NCBI GenBank assembly: GCA_035420085.1
Contig: DAOLUH010000032.1
Span: 1 to 64,000 of the forward strand
DNA from: DSWT01 sp035420085
GTDB taxonomy: Bacteria; Chloroflexota; Anaerolineae; B4-G1; SLSP01
Direction of reading: 5' to 3'
Length of the DNA stretch: 64,000 nucleotides
The stretch's first letter is position 1. Every line of letters begins with the position of its first letter. The notes below the pieces were generated by a model. The model was not told where the DNA came from. It saw only the letters and a list, made by a program, of their open reading frames with translations, and did not search any database. The position numbers were made by a program, and so were the translations under genes. Shown here piece by piece: positions 16,881 through 25,392 of this stretch.

Positions 16881-17516
16881 TTAAATCAACGGGGTTTTGT
16901 CCACCCGTAAAGCGCCTACAGCGTCGCCACAGGCGATACAACTGATCCCCTCGATAGAAAAGTGCTTGCCGCGACTCACCCAGTACAGCGACTCTTGCAC
17001 CAGGCCTTCAAGCAGAGCGCAGGCTGGCGCGTCTGAATGTCGTCCCCAACAAAATCCACAGCGCTCTGTCATGAAAAAGAAACTGTCTTCCCCTTCGCCG
17101 AGCCGCACATGATGGTCGGTGTAACGGTTGAAGATTTCGGCCAGGACCTCAAGGCCAATGCGCATCCGCAGGGTGATCGGAAGAAGCCTGAGAGCAAAAT
17201 CTGCGAAACCGATCACGCCCCCAAAACCTTCAATCCCATACTTAAAACAGGCTTCACCGGAGCGCCGCGCGATTCTTTGTCCCCCACGAACCCCGTAAAT
17301 GCCTTCGATGGCTTCGAAAAGCCGCCCTACTTCGCTAAACGTCATCCCCTGTTCGAAATTAGGGGGCGGACAATGCTCAATAAAATACTGCAAGCGCGCC
17401 GTATTCAAAACTGCGTGAATACCGTTTTCTCCCATCACCTCCCGCATCGCCAGGAGCAGAATACGCACGATTCTGTTCGGGAAATAATAGTCACGTTGTT
17501 CTACGGTCTCGCTCAC
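16881..17516 (-). CDS. V4R-like (4-vinyl reductase / hydrocarbon-binding fold) protein
   Basis: This 211-residue protein has a C-terminal Cys-rich block: CGFCWG, then a DAPACALLEGLVQESLYW helix and ISCIACGDAVGALRV. This matches the V4R pattern (C...PAC.L..G...E.L.W...C.A.G...C/A.F), a fold that binds small hydrophobic ligands and can control partner domains. The N-terminal part (about 1-100) is helical and resembles the linker seen before V4R in regulators. The GTG start at 17516 overlaps the stop of the hydrolase gene (GTGA), showing tight coupling. The fold call is moderately secure; the ligand is unknown, perhaps a fatty aldehyde or acid given its neighbours. Confidence 0.72.
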   Translation of the reverse strand: MSETVEQRDYYFPNRIVRILLLAMREVMGENGIHAVLNTARLQYFIEHCPPPNFEQGMTFSEVGRLFEAIEGIYGVRGGQRIARRSGEACFKYGIEGFGGVIGFADFALRLLPITLRMRIGLEVLAEIFNRYTDHHVRLGEGEDSFFFMTERCGFCWGRHSDAPACALLEGLVQESLYWVSRGKHFSIEGISCIACGDAVGALRVDKTPLI

Positions 17517-18301
17517 GAGTCAACCAGGAATTCCAGGATTGTGGCATGAAAGCGGTCCCTTTCGTCCAACATGGGAAAGTGCCCCGATTTCTCAAAATAG
17601 TGGATGACGTGATTTGTGATGCCCTTACGGATCAATTCACCTTGTTTAGGGTTGACGATGTTATCCTTGCGCCCGTAAATGCCCATCGCCGGAATATGTA
17701 ACTCGCCCAGGCGCGGACGCAAATCGGTGAGCCGCAAATCGCGAATACTGGCGGAGAAGGATTCCCACGTGGTGCGCGAAAGGTCCTTCTTCAACATATC
17801 GTACAGTGTGCGCCAGTCTTTCGCATACGACAGGGAGAGCAACTTCATGGATAAGGTCAACAGGCCCGGTACAGCATACAGGAGACGAGCAAACTCACGG
17901 TATCCAGACAATTTGAGCAGAAAGGCCAGTCCCGAACCGGTAATGGGGGAACCAACGACGGCAACCTTGGAGACACGTTGGGGATAGGCGAGAGCCAGAC
18001 TCAGAGAAACTGTACCGCCCATCGAGTGCCCCATCACCCGCGCGCGTTCCAGGCCCATCCGCTCCATAAACTGGTCAACCATACGCACGTATTCGGTGAC
18101 CGAAAAGGAACCTTGTTTGGCTGATTCGCCAAATCCCCAAAAATCTAGCGCATAAGTCTTATACTTATGCTCGGCCAGATACTCCATAGTGGAGTACCAA
18201 TAATTCCACGAGCCGAGCCAGCAATGCAGCAAAACAACCGGCTTCCCCCGGCCAAAAGTTTCGTAGTGAACGATACCCCGATCCGTAACAATAGAACTCA
18301 T
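17513..18301 (-). CDS. Alpha/beta hydrolase with intact catalytic triad
   Basis: This alpha/beta hydrolase of 262 aa has HCWLGSWNYW (oxyanion hole), a VMGHSMGGT nucleophile elbow, an acid in YGRKDNIV and the histidine in SGHFPMLDE. The substrate is not predictable from sequence; lipases, esterases and epoxide hydrolases share this layout. It is a close paralogue of the serine-less protein at 6321-7109 at the other end of the cluster. It overlaps the V4R-like gene by 4 nt. Confidence 0.9.
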   Translation of the reverse strand: MSSIVTDRGIVHYETFGRGKPVVLLHCWLGSWNYWYSTMEYLAEHKYKTYALDFWGFGESAKQGSFSVTEYVRMVDQFMERMGLERARVMGHSMGGTVSLSLALAYPQRVSKVAVVGSPITGSGLAFLLKLSGYREFARLLYAVPGLLTLSMKLLSLSYAKDWRTLYDMLKKDLSRTTWESFSASIRDLRLTDLRPRLGELHIPAMGIYGRKDNIVNPKQGELIRKGITNHVIHYFEKSGHFPMLDERDRFHATILEFLVDS

Positions 18302-18391
18302 CTAGTTTGACCCCGCGCCTCTTTTCATTTATCATACCACAAAGCCTATCGCAGCACGAAAAGAGGCCGTTGCAATTCGGTTAAAAAACAG

Positions 18392-18925
18392 TTACTCTTC
18401 TTCCATCAGTTCCAGGATGGAATAGAGTAACTCCAACAACACCTGTTTGACGCTCTCTTTATCGGTCGCCACACACGGAACGACTTTGACTCCCGGCTCG
18501 ACGTGCAAAACGATACGCAGGTCCTCCGGCGGCCAGGCGTCGCCGAGGTCCTGCTTGTTGGCGGCAACGATATAAGGAACCGGCGAATAGCTGCGGAAAG
18601 TGTCCAGGATACGGCGCGCTTCACGGAAGGTCTCCGGTCGAGTGCTGTCCACAAGAACGACAAATCCCAACATCCCCTCCGAGAGAATCTCCCACATGAA
18701 GTCAAAACGGCGCTGTCCCGGCGTTCCAAAGAGATAGAGGATCAACTCATCGTCAATGGTGATGCGGCCAAAGTCCATCGCCACCGTAGTCTGCTGTTTG
18801 ATGCGCTCTGCCTCTTTGGATATCTTCCGCTCGGTGGACACGACATCAATTTCACTGACGCTTTGGATCAACTCCGTCTTCCCGGATGCAAAAGGCCCTG
18901 TCACAACGATCTTTAGCGTCTGCAT
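18392..18925 (-). CDS. Small Ras-like GTPase (MglA/CvnD-type)
   Basis: The 177-residue protein is a single G domain. G1 is GPFASGKT (about 9-16), the switch I Thr lies in TTVAMDFGRI, G3 is LFGTPGQRRFDF and G4 is NKQD. This is the bacterial GTPase group often paired with roadblock or PATAN proteins in signalling loci, for example conservons and MglA systems. It follows the PATAN gene by only 3 nt. It is probably a switch acted on by or acting with that protein; no GAP or roadblock protein is encoded nearby. Confidence 0.9.
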   Translation of the reverse strand: MQTLKIVVTGPFASGKTELIQSVSEIDVVSTERKISKEAERIKQQTTVAMDFGRITIDDELILYLFGTPGQRRFDFMWEILSEGMLGFVVLVDSTRPETFREARRILDTFRSYSPVPYIVAANKQDLGDAWPPEDLRIVLHVEPGVKVVPCVATDKESVKQVLLELLYSILELMEEE

Positions 18926-18928
18926 AGC

Positions 18929-19795
18929 CTATAACTCCTTGATCCGGCTGATCAGCTTTTGAACAATACCACGTTTGACTGCCGGGCGTTGCATCTGTGT
19001 TGCAGTCGGCTGTGTTACAGGCGTCGCCGCCGCCGCAGCAGCACTGGGACGCGCCACGGCAGTAGGGGCGCTCACCGGTCGTGGCGGACGAATGATCTCC
19101 ACCAGACCGGCCTGGAGCAGGCTGTAGACAATCTTGCGGATTTGCAGCTCGCTCATGCTGTTGAACTGTGCAATCTGCCGAATGGTATTGCTAGGGTTGA
19201 CGAAGGAAATCACACGCCATTCCTCAACGCTGAGATTCACATCCCGCAGCGGAGTCGTCGGGCGGTCGGCAAATTTGAGAGGGACATCGAGATCGGGAAG
19301 TTCATCCTGGAGCCGTTCCCATTCCTTGACACGGCGGCTACCTTCCATGATGACGTTTTCCAGAGCGATGGAGGTAGCGATTTTACCCTGAACAGGCAAC
19401 TTGGAGGGTTCAAAGCGAAACTGACCTTCGCTCCATGAAAAGATCTGATACACCAGATCCAGAACATAATCGCGCACGCTTTTGACCACGACTTGTTGTT
19501 GCAGACGCCCGCTCGTAATCAACACCTGCGCAATTTCCCGATCGGTTTTACCGGGCATGTTCGTTTGGATCATCCGCACTTGCTCCGCTGTGAAGACATT
19601 CGCGCGCTGCAATATAACGGGCAAACTATCTTCCACACCTTCAAGCGCCGCGTATATCAACTTCCCTTCACGAAAACAAAGGTACGAGTTCTTCTGCGCC
19701 CCCTCAAGATAGAGAGTTCCTGTCTTTCGGGCCAGATTAATGAGGTTCAGCAACTGCGTTATTCCGAAGTCTTCTAACCTGCCTTTTAGTGCCAT
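18929..19795 (-). CDS. PATAN (DUF4388) domain protein
   Basis: The N-terminal PATAN domain shows ALKGRLEDFGITQLLNLI and KTGTLYLEG...CFREGKLIYA (residues 1-60), followed by helices ending in VYQIFSWSEGQFRFEP, usual for DUF4388. The region from about 180 to 245 resembles a winged helix (VSFVNPSNTIRQIAQFNSMS), and an Ala/Pro-rich tail follows. PATAN domains work as adaptors in two-component and GTPase signalling. The ATG at 19795 has AAGGA nine bases upstream; a TTG two codons earlier is possible. This is the first gene of the signalling/lipid cluster. Confidence 0.86.
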   Translation of the reverse strand: MALKGRLEDFGITQLLNLINLARKTGTLYLEGAQKNSYLCFREGKLIYAALEGVEDSLPVILQRANVFTAEQVRMIQTNMPGKTDREIAQVLITSGRLQQQVVVKSVRDYVLDLVYQIFSWSEGQFRFEPSKLPVQGKIATSIALENVIMEGSRRVKEWERLQDELPDLDVPLKFADRPTTPLRDVNLSVEEWRVISFVNPSNTIRQIAQFNSMSELQIRKIVYSLLQAGLVEIIRPPRPVSAPTAVARPSAAAAAATPVTQPTATQMQRPAVKRGIVQKLISRIKEL

Positions 19796-19944
19796 CTCCA
19801 ACCGTCCTTAATCTGCTAATAAAAAGGGGTCATCATTGCCCACCCGGAAAATTTCATATCCACAAGGTCAAAGCAACGTTCCCCCCCGCGGCTTAACGCT
19901 AAACTTGAAATGACATTAAGCGTATGCAACATACAATCATAACC

Positions 19945-19972
19945 ATTATAAACGTGTTCCTCTAGTGAGCAA
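19945..19972 (-). promoter_or_regulatory. Putative promoter of the PATAN-GTPase-lipid cluster
   Basis: On the minus strand a perfect TATAAT (19945-19950) lies 16 bp downstream of TTGCTC (19967-19972, three of six matches to TTGACA). It lies 150 bp upstream of the PATAN gene, in the 190-bp AT-rich gap after recN, and is the only good candidate for the ten-gene run. Confidence 0.55.
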
Positions 19973-19992
19973 ATAACGTACCCTTTATGTTT

Positions 19993-21840
19993 TTAACTTT
20001 CTACTGACGAGGTTGACGTTGTAGCAGCGTTTTGTTTGATGGCGACGGCCTGCGCCAGGATTTCCAGCGCCCCCTGCTGGGCGGCTTCCCCCTGCGTACC
20101 CAACATCTGCGATAGCTCCGCGACCCGCATCTGATCTGTCAGACGTACTACCTGGGTTACAGTCCGCCCATGGGCAACAAGCTTCTGCACGCCAAAATGC
20201 ACGTCGCCAAACCCCGCCAATTGCGGCAAGTGGGTGATGCACAGCACCTGATGCCGCATATCAGTGTCAGCGCCGCAATGCACAGTAAGCTGCCAGAGCT
20301 TCGCCCCCACCATCGCGCCAACCCGTCCACCAATGCCCTGATCAATTTCGTCGAAGATGAGAGTGGGCGTGCGGTCGGCGCGGGAGAGCACCGTCTTGAG
20401 TGCGAGCATCAGCCGCGCTGTCTCCCCGCCCGATGCGATGCGCGTCATCGGTTTCAGTCCCTCGCCAACGTTGGGCGCGATGAGGAACTCGACCCGATCC
20501 ATGCCCGTCGCATCGAAGGCCGCCCGCGTAACCAGGCTATCCGCGAGCGTCTCCGTTCCCAGGCTGGTCACAGCTATCTCGGTGGGCAACGTGGCGGTTA
20601 AGGGGATGCCAGCGGCATCTTCGCGCCACTGAAAGGCAACGCCCAGACGCGCGCCTTCCATCCGCAAATCCTGCAGTTCGGCTTCAGCGCCAGCCGAGAG
20701 CCGCACCGCAGCAGCCTGGCGTTTCTGCGAAAGCTCCTGACACACGGCCGCGCACTGTTCGAGCAACGCCAGCTCAGCCTCGATCAACTCGGCGATCCGT
20801 TCGTCGCTGTGTTCGAGCGTTTCGAGTTCAGCAGCGGCTTTTTCGGCATACGCCAGCACCTCCTCAACCGCGCCGCCGTATTTGCGCGCCAACTGCCGCA
20901 GCAACGACAGTCGCTCTTCTACCCAGGACAATCGGCGAGGATTGAATTCGATGCCGCCCAGGTAGTCGCGCAGCCCGCGCGCCAAATCCTCCACCTGATA
21001 CCCCACCTCCTCAAGCGCCTGGGCCTGGGGCGCGAGGGTCGCGTCAATGCGCGCGAGCGCCGCCATATCGCGCTGCGCCTGCCCGATCAAATCCAGGATG
21101 GCGGGGGACTGTCCACGCCCTTCCTCCAAAACTGCAACAAGACCAGAGGCCAGCGCCGCCAACTGTTCAGCGTTCGAGAGGCGCACCAACTCGGATTCCA
21201 ATGCTTCTTTTTCGCCCGGCAGCGGCTTGGCGGTATTGATCTCGTCTACCTGGAAGCGCAGCAGGTCAATGCGCTGCATCCGGTCGCGCTCGTTCTGGCG
21301 CAGGGTGTGCAATTCGCGCCGCACGGCATGAATCTGCTGAACGATCTCGGCGACCCGCGCGCGCAACGCATCCAAGCCGGCGAAGCGGTCCAGGAGATAC
21401 AGATGCTCGCGCACACGCAGCAGGCTCAGGTGTTCGCTCTGCCCGTGGACATCCACCAACTTCTCGGCAATATCGCGCAGTAGGGTGATGGAGACCACGC
21501 GCCCATTCACCCGCGCGACCGTCCGTCCACTACTGCGCAGTTCGCGGCTCAGCCACAGGATATCCGGCGCGTCCCCATCTAATTCCTCGCGCTTGAGGAT
21601 GGCCGTCAGTTCTTGGGATTCCAGCGGAGCGAGCACAAAAAGCCCTTCCACGCGGGCGCACTCGGCGCCCTGGCGCACCGCCGTCGTATCGGCGCGACCA
21701 CCCAACAGCAAAGCGACAGCGTCAATAAGGATGGATTTCCCCGCGCCGGTCTCCCCAGTCAACACGTTGAATCCCGGCTCCAACGTCAAATGCAATTCGT
21801 CAATAATTGCAAAATCTTTGATATGTAGTTCTCGTAACAC
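19993..21840 (-). CDS. recN: DNA repair protein RecN
   Basis: The SMC-like repair ATPase of 615 aa has Walker A GETGAGKSILIDAVALLLGG (about 30-50), DVHGQSEHLSLL, a long coiled-coil middle, the signature RIASGGETARLMLALK and Walker B TLIFDEIDQGIGGRV, ending in QVLCITHLPQLAGFGDVHFG. It acts in double-strand-break repair. It starts with a GTG (21840) and weak ribosome pairing. It is transcribed from the divergent region shared with dxs. Confidence 0.96.
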   Translation of the reverse strand: MLRELHIKDFAIIDELHLTLEPGFNVLTGETGAGKSILIDAVALLLGGRADTTAVRQGAECARVEGLFVLAPLESQELTAILKREELDGDAPDILWLSRELRSSGRTVARVNGRVVSITLLRDIAEKLVDVHGQSEHLSLLRVREHLYLLDRFAGLDALRARVAEIVQQIHAVRRELHTLRQNERDRMQRIDLLRFQVDEINTAKPLPGEKEALESELVRLSNAEQLAALASGLVAVLEEGRGQSPAILDLIGQAQRDMAALARIDATLAPQAQALEEVGYQVEDLARGLRDYLGGIEFNPRRLSWVEERLSLLRQLARKYGGAVEEVLAYAEKAAAELETLEHSDERIAELIEAELALLEQCAAVCQELSQKRQAAAVRLSAGAEAELQDLRMEGARLGVAFQWREDAAGIPLTATLPTEIAVTSLGTETLADSLVTRAAFDATGMDRVEFLIAPNVGEGLKPMTRIASGGETARLMLALKTVLSRADRTPTLIFDEIDQGIGGRVGAMVGAKLWQLTVHCGADTDMRHQVLCITHLPQLAGFGDVHFGVQKLVAHGRTVTQVVRLTDQMRVAELSQMLGTQGEAAQQGALEILAQAVAIKQNAATTSTSSVES

Positions 21841-21956
21841 AGTCCACCCACATCACAGAAGTCTTCCCATGCAACGGTCTGCCGGAAAGCTTGCTCAGAG
21901 GATATACCCTTTTGCCCAACAAGACAAGTGGCAATCCGTAGGAAGTGGCGCACCTG

Positions 21957-21987
21957 CGTAAGGCGTAAAACGTAAAGCGTAAAAGTA
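21957..21987. repeat. Tandem GTAAAGC/GTAAAAC heptamers
   Basis: About four degenerate copies of a 7-bp unit (CGTAAGG, CGTAAAA, CGTAAAG, CGTAAAA) lie in the recN-dxs gap. They have the same architecture as the other intergenic short-unit repeats. Confidence 0.6.
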
Positions 21988-22055
21988 CAAGTTAGGTATG
22001 TTCTGAGACGTTGTACTGGCTCTATACCCATAAAGGTTAGAAAAAACACTGTCAA

Positions 22056-22064
22056 ATTATACCA
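22056..22064 (-). promoter_or_regulatory. Extended -10 promoter (TGGTATAAT) for recN
   Basis: A perfect TGGTATAAT on the minus strand, about 215 bp upstream of the recN GTG. It is the same extended -10 seen before DUF3467 and rluB, but here the leader would be about 200 nt. Confidence 0.5.
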
Positions 22065-22132
22065 AAATCCTACAAAAAGCTATCCTGATAGGTTTTGAGA
22101 GCGCGTTTGTGTTATGATAGTCACACTAAGAA

Positions 22133-22193
22133 TCTATCCGAAAGTTCGGCATTGACACATCGTAAATGCTCGCAGACACAATCTTTGGATAGA
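22133..22193 (+). promoter_or_regulatory. Possible structured 5' leader of the MEP operon
   Basis: TCTATCCGAAAG (22133-22144) pairs with CTTTGGATAGA (22183-22193) across a 38-base loop, about 100 nt before the dxs start. It could form in the dxs mRNA leader. It matches no riboswitch I know; no TPP-type sequence is present. Confidence 0.3.
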
Positions 22194-22291
22194 GGCTAAA
22201 TCTGTTGTGATGACAACCCTGATTCGTTCTGAGTTGGCTGTCTAGTCTCCAACGCACCGGTGTTGTCGGCATATCACGTGGAGGGTACGTC

Positions 22292-24163
22292 ATGACCCAA
22301 TTGTTGGATCAGATTAAGAAGCCGGAAGACCTCAAGCATCTCGAACGCTCTGCACTCGACCAGCTCGCTGCGGAGATCCGGCAACACATCATTGCCACCG
22401 TCCTGGAAAACGGCGGGCACATGGCTTCAAACTTGGGCGTGGTCGAGTTGACCATTGCCCTGCATCGCGTTTTCGACAGTCCACGCGACAAGCTGATCTG
22501 GGACGTGAGCCACCAGTGCTATACCCACAAACTGCTCACCGGGCGCGTGTATGATTTCGGCACACTGCGCCAGTATCGCGGGTTGTCCGGCTACACCGAG
22601 CCGCGCGAAAGCGTCCACGATGTGTTCACGACGGGGCACGTGGGGACGTCCATCTCATCGGCGCTGGGCATTGCCGCCGCGCGCGACCTGCAAGGCGCGG
22701 ATTTCCACGTCGTTGCCATCATCGGCGACGGTTCGGTCACGGCGGGGATGGCGTTAGAAGCGTTCAACCACGCCGGTTACCTGCAAAAACGTTTCATTGT
22801 CATCCTCAACGATAATGAAATGTCTATATCGCCAAGCGTCGGCGCGATTGCCAACCATCTCAACACCCCGCCGGCTGCATCCCCCACCCTCTGGGAAACC
22901 CTGGGCTTCCAGTACATCGGCCCGGTGGATGGGCACGACCTCGACGCCTTAGAGGAGCACCTCCGCGCCGCCAAAGCGGTTGCCGACAGGCCCGTTGTGG
23001 TCCACGTGCGCACCCAGAAGGGCAAGGGCTACCATCCCGCCGAAAGCGACCCGGAGAAATGGCACGGCGTCGCGCCCAAGGCCGTGGGCGTTACGCTGCC
23101 GCACAAGAAAAACGCCCCCACCTACAGCCAGGTCTTCGGCGACACGGTGACCGCGATGGCGCGCGCCGATAAGCGCGTGGTCGCCATCACCGCTGCGATG
23201 CCGTCGGGGACCGGGTTGAGCGGTTTTGCGCGAGCGTTTCCGGAGCGCTTCTTCGACGTGGGCATCGCCGAGCAGCACGCGGTCACGTTTGCGGCGGGAT
23301 TGGCCGCTCAGGGGATGCGGCCCGTCGCGGCGATCTATTCCAGTTTCCTGCAACGCGCCTACGATCAACTGATCCACGACGTGGCGCTGCAAAACCTGCC
23401 GGTGATCTTTGCCATTGACCGGGGCGGCATCGTCGGCGACGATGGACGCACGCACCAGGGCGCGTTCGATCTGGCGTACCTGCGCAGCATCCCCAACTTC
23501 ACCGTGATGGCGCCCAAAGACGAGGCCGAGTTGGTCGAGATGCTCTGGACGGCGCTGACCATCAATGGCCCGGTCGCCATCCGCTATCCCAGGGGCGCGG
23601 GCGAAGGTGTGACGCTCGCCGCACAGCCCCAGGCGCTACCCGTGGGGCGGGCAGAGCTGCTGCGCGCAGGCGCAGATTTGGCAATTCTTGCCCTGGGTTC
23701 GATGGTCTATCCGGCGATGGAGGCCGCCAAAGCCCTTTCCAGCCTGGGCGTGGAAGCTGCTGTCGTCAACGCGCGCTTCGTCAAGCCGCTGGATAGTGAT
23801 CTGCTCAAAAGCCTGGCGCTGAATTTCAACCGCCTGGTAACAGTCGAAGAGGGCGTGCTGGCGGGTGGGTTCGGTTCCGCCGTGTTGGAGCTGTTGGAGG
23901 CGCGTAACCTCAACTACGTCACGCTCAAACGGCTGGGGTTGCCCGATGAATTCGTCGAACACGGCGACCGCAGCCTGTTCCTGAAGCAGTACAACCTCGA
24001 CGCCGCCGGGATCGTCAGCGTGATCCAGCGGACGTTCCCCGAACTGTTCAGCGTGCCCTGGTACTACAATGTCGAATTGCCGGGCCAGCGCGTGCTCGCC
24101 AGTATGCCCGGATTCGGGCCAGATGCGCAGCGTCACATGCTTGATCGTGGTCTGACGGGCTAG
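22292..24163 (+). CDS. dxs: 1-deoxy-D-xylulose-5-phosphate synthase
   Basis: First enzyme of the MEP pathway: pyruvate plus glyceraldehyde 3-phosphate to DXP, TPP dependent. Visible are GHVGTSISSALGIA, the TPP/Mg motif GDGSVTAGMALEA...LNDNEMSIS (about 150-183) and the transketolase pyrimidine-site block DVGIAEQHAVTFAAGLA. Its 623 residues are normal length. The ATG has GGAGG eight bases upstream. It leads a run of seven plus-strand genes that together make the complete pathway, with dxr starting one base after its stop. Confidence 0.97.
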   Translation: MTQLLDQIKKPEDLKHLERSALDQLAAEIRQHIIATVLENGGHMASNLGVVELTIALHRVFDSPRDKLIWDVSHQCYTHKLLTGRVYDFGTLRQYRGLSGYTEPRESVHDVFTTGHVGTSISSALGIAAARDLQGADFHVVAIIGDGSVTAGMALEAFNHAGYLQKRFIVILNDNEMSISPSVGAIANHLNTPPAASPTLWETLGFQYIGPVDGHDLDALEEHLRAAKAVADRPVVVHVRTQKGKGYHPAESDPEKWHGVAPKAVGVTLPHKKNAPTYSQVFGDTVTAMARADKRVVAITAAMPSGTGLSGFARAFPERFFDVGIAEQHAVTFAAGLAAQGMRPVAAIYSSFLQRAYDQLIHDVALQNLPVIFAIDRGGIVGDDGRTHQGAFDLAYLRSIPNFTVMAPKDEAELVEMLWTALTINGPVAIRYPRGAGEGVTLAAQPQALPVGRAELLRAGADLAILALGSMVYPAMEAAKALSSLGVEAAVVNARFVKPLDSDLLKSLALNFNRLVTVEEGVLAGGFGSAVLELLEARNLNYVTLKRLGLPDEFVEHGDRSLFLKQYNLDAAGIVSVIQRTFPELFSVPWYYNVELPGQRVLASMPGFGPDAQRHMLDRGLTG

Positions 24164-24164
24164 T

Positions 24165-25301
24165 ATGCCGCAGCGTATCGCCATCCTCGGCAGTACCGGT
24201 TCTATCGGGCGGCAAACCCTGGACGTGCTTCGGGCGCTGCCCGACCGTTTCACCGTCGTCGCGCTGGCTGCCGGGCGCAATGTGGCGCTTCTTAATGAAC
24301 AAATCCGCGAAGTTCATCCCGCGGTGGTGGTAGTCAGTGAAGCCGCGGACGCGCCGGGCGTCGCACATCCCCATGTTTTGACAGGTGAAGCAGGGCTGGT
24401 GGAGATTGTCACCCGCCCGGACGTAGACCTGGTCGTCGTCGCCACATCGGGCAAGGCGGGCTTCGCGCCCACGCTCGCCGCCATCGAGGCGCGCAAAGCC
24501 ATCGCCATCGCTAATAAAGAGGTACTGGTGATGGCCGGGCAGTTGGTGATGGAGGCCGTGCGAAAATGCGGCGTGGAATTGCGCCCCATTGATAGCGAGC
24601 ACAGCGCGCTGTGGCAATGCTTGCGCGGCGAGGACAGTGACGCGGTTGCCAGGCTCATCCTCACCTCGTCCGGCGGGCCGTTCCGCACCTACAGCGCGGA
24701 GCAATTGCACGATCTCAGCCCCGCCGCCGCGCTCAAGCATCCCACGTGGGTGATGGGGCAGAAAATCACCATTGATTCGGCCACATTGATGAACAAAGGC
24801 TTCGAGATCATCGAAGCGCACTGGCTGTTCGGGAAACCCTACGAGCAGATTGAGGTCATCGTCCACCCGCAGAGCATCATCCACTCGATGGTGCAATACG
24901 TGGACGGCGCGATCAAGGCGCAATTGTCCGCGCCCGATATGCGCCTCGCCATCCAGTACGCGCTGAACTACCCCGCGCGCACGGCGCAAATCTGCCATCC
25001 CCTGGATTTGATCGCCGCGCACGCGCTGACCTTCGAAGCGCCCGACACAACGCGCTTCCCGTGCTTGCGCCTGGCCCGCGAGGCGGGGATGGCGGGCGGG
25101 ACGTATCCGACGGTTCTGTGTGCAGCAGACGAAGAAGCCGTCGCGCTCTACCTGGCCGAGCGCATCAAGTTTTGCGACATCGCCCGGCTGGTCGGGCAGA
25201 CCCTCAGCGCGCATACCGGCGTGGACAACCCCACATTTGAGGCTATACTCGAAGTTGACCGTTGGGCCAGGGACTACGTTCACACCCAACTCGCGCAGTA
25301 A
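24165..25301 (+). CDS. dxr: 1-deoxy-D-xylulose 5-phosphate reductoisomerase
   Basis: Second MEP step: NADPH-dependent rearrangement and reduction of DXP to MEP. It has the Rossmann motif ILGSTGSIGRQTLDVL, the substrate/metal segment IANKEVLVMAG, PIDSEHSALWQCL and LTSSGGPFR, and NKGFEIIEAHWLF. It is 378 aa long and starts one base after dxs, so it is translationally coupled. Confidence 0.97.
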   Translation: MPQRIAILGSTGSIGRQTLDVLRALPDRFTVVALAAGRNVALLNEQIREVHPAVVVVSEAADAPGVAHPHVLTGEAGLVEIVTRPDVDLVVVATSGKAGFAPTLAAIEARKAIAIANKEVLVMAGQLVMEAVRKCGVELRPIDSEHSALWQCLRGEDSDAVARLILTSSGGPFRTYSAEQLHDLSPAAALKHPTWVMGQKITIDSATLMNKGFEIIEAHWLFGKPYEQIEVIVHPQSIIHSMVQYVDGAIKAQLSAPDMRLAIQYALNYPARTAQICHPLDLIAAHALTFEAPDTTRFPCLRLAREAGMAGGTYPTVLCAADEEAVALYLAERIKFCDIARLVGQTLSAHTGVDNPTFEAILEVDRWARDYVHTQLAQ

Positions 25302-25307
25302 AGTTTT

Positions 25308-25376
25308 GTCAACGGATTGAACGGATGAAACGGATTAAGAAAACAAAAATCCGTTCTATCCATTTAATCCGTTGAC
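25308..25376. repeat. Inverted AACGGATT-type tandem repeat between dxr and ispH
   Basis: The left arm (25309-25339: GTCAACGGATTGAACGGATG and on) is a tandem of ACGGATT/ACGGATG units. The right arm (25351-25376) is its imperfect complement ending TTAATCCGTTGAC. A large hairpin can form in the operon mRNA, just before the ispH ribosome site. Confidence 0.85.
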
Positions 25377-25392
25377 CCTTTTGGAGGATTGT

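Larger units (their letters stand above)
21841..22291. other. Divergent intergenic region between recN and dxs
   Basis: These 451 bp hold no gene I can support. They contain a tandem GTAAAGC/GTAAAAC-type repeat (21957-21987), a minus-strand TGGTATAAT box (22056-22064) and a long-range inverted pair in the dxs leader (22133-22193). An 89-codon minus-strand frame overlapping the recN start has no family features. Confidence 0.6.

Noticed and set aside
21786..22055. 89-codon minus-strand frame upstream of recN
   Set aside because: It overlaps the recN start in another frame, has no ribosome site and no recognisable features.
22120..22291. TPP riboswitch before dxs (a thiamine enzyme)
   Set aside because: The conserved TPP riboswitch core sequences are absent.
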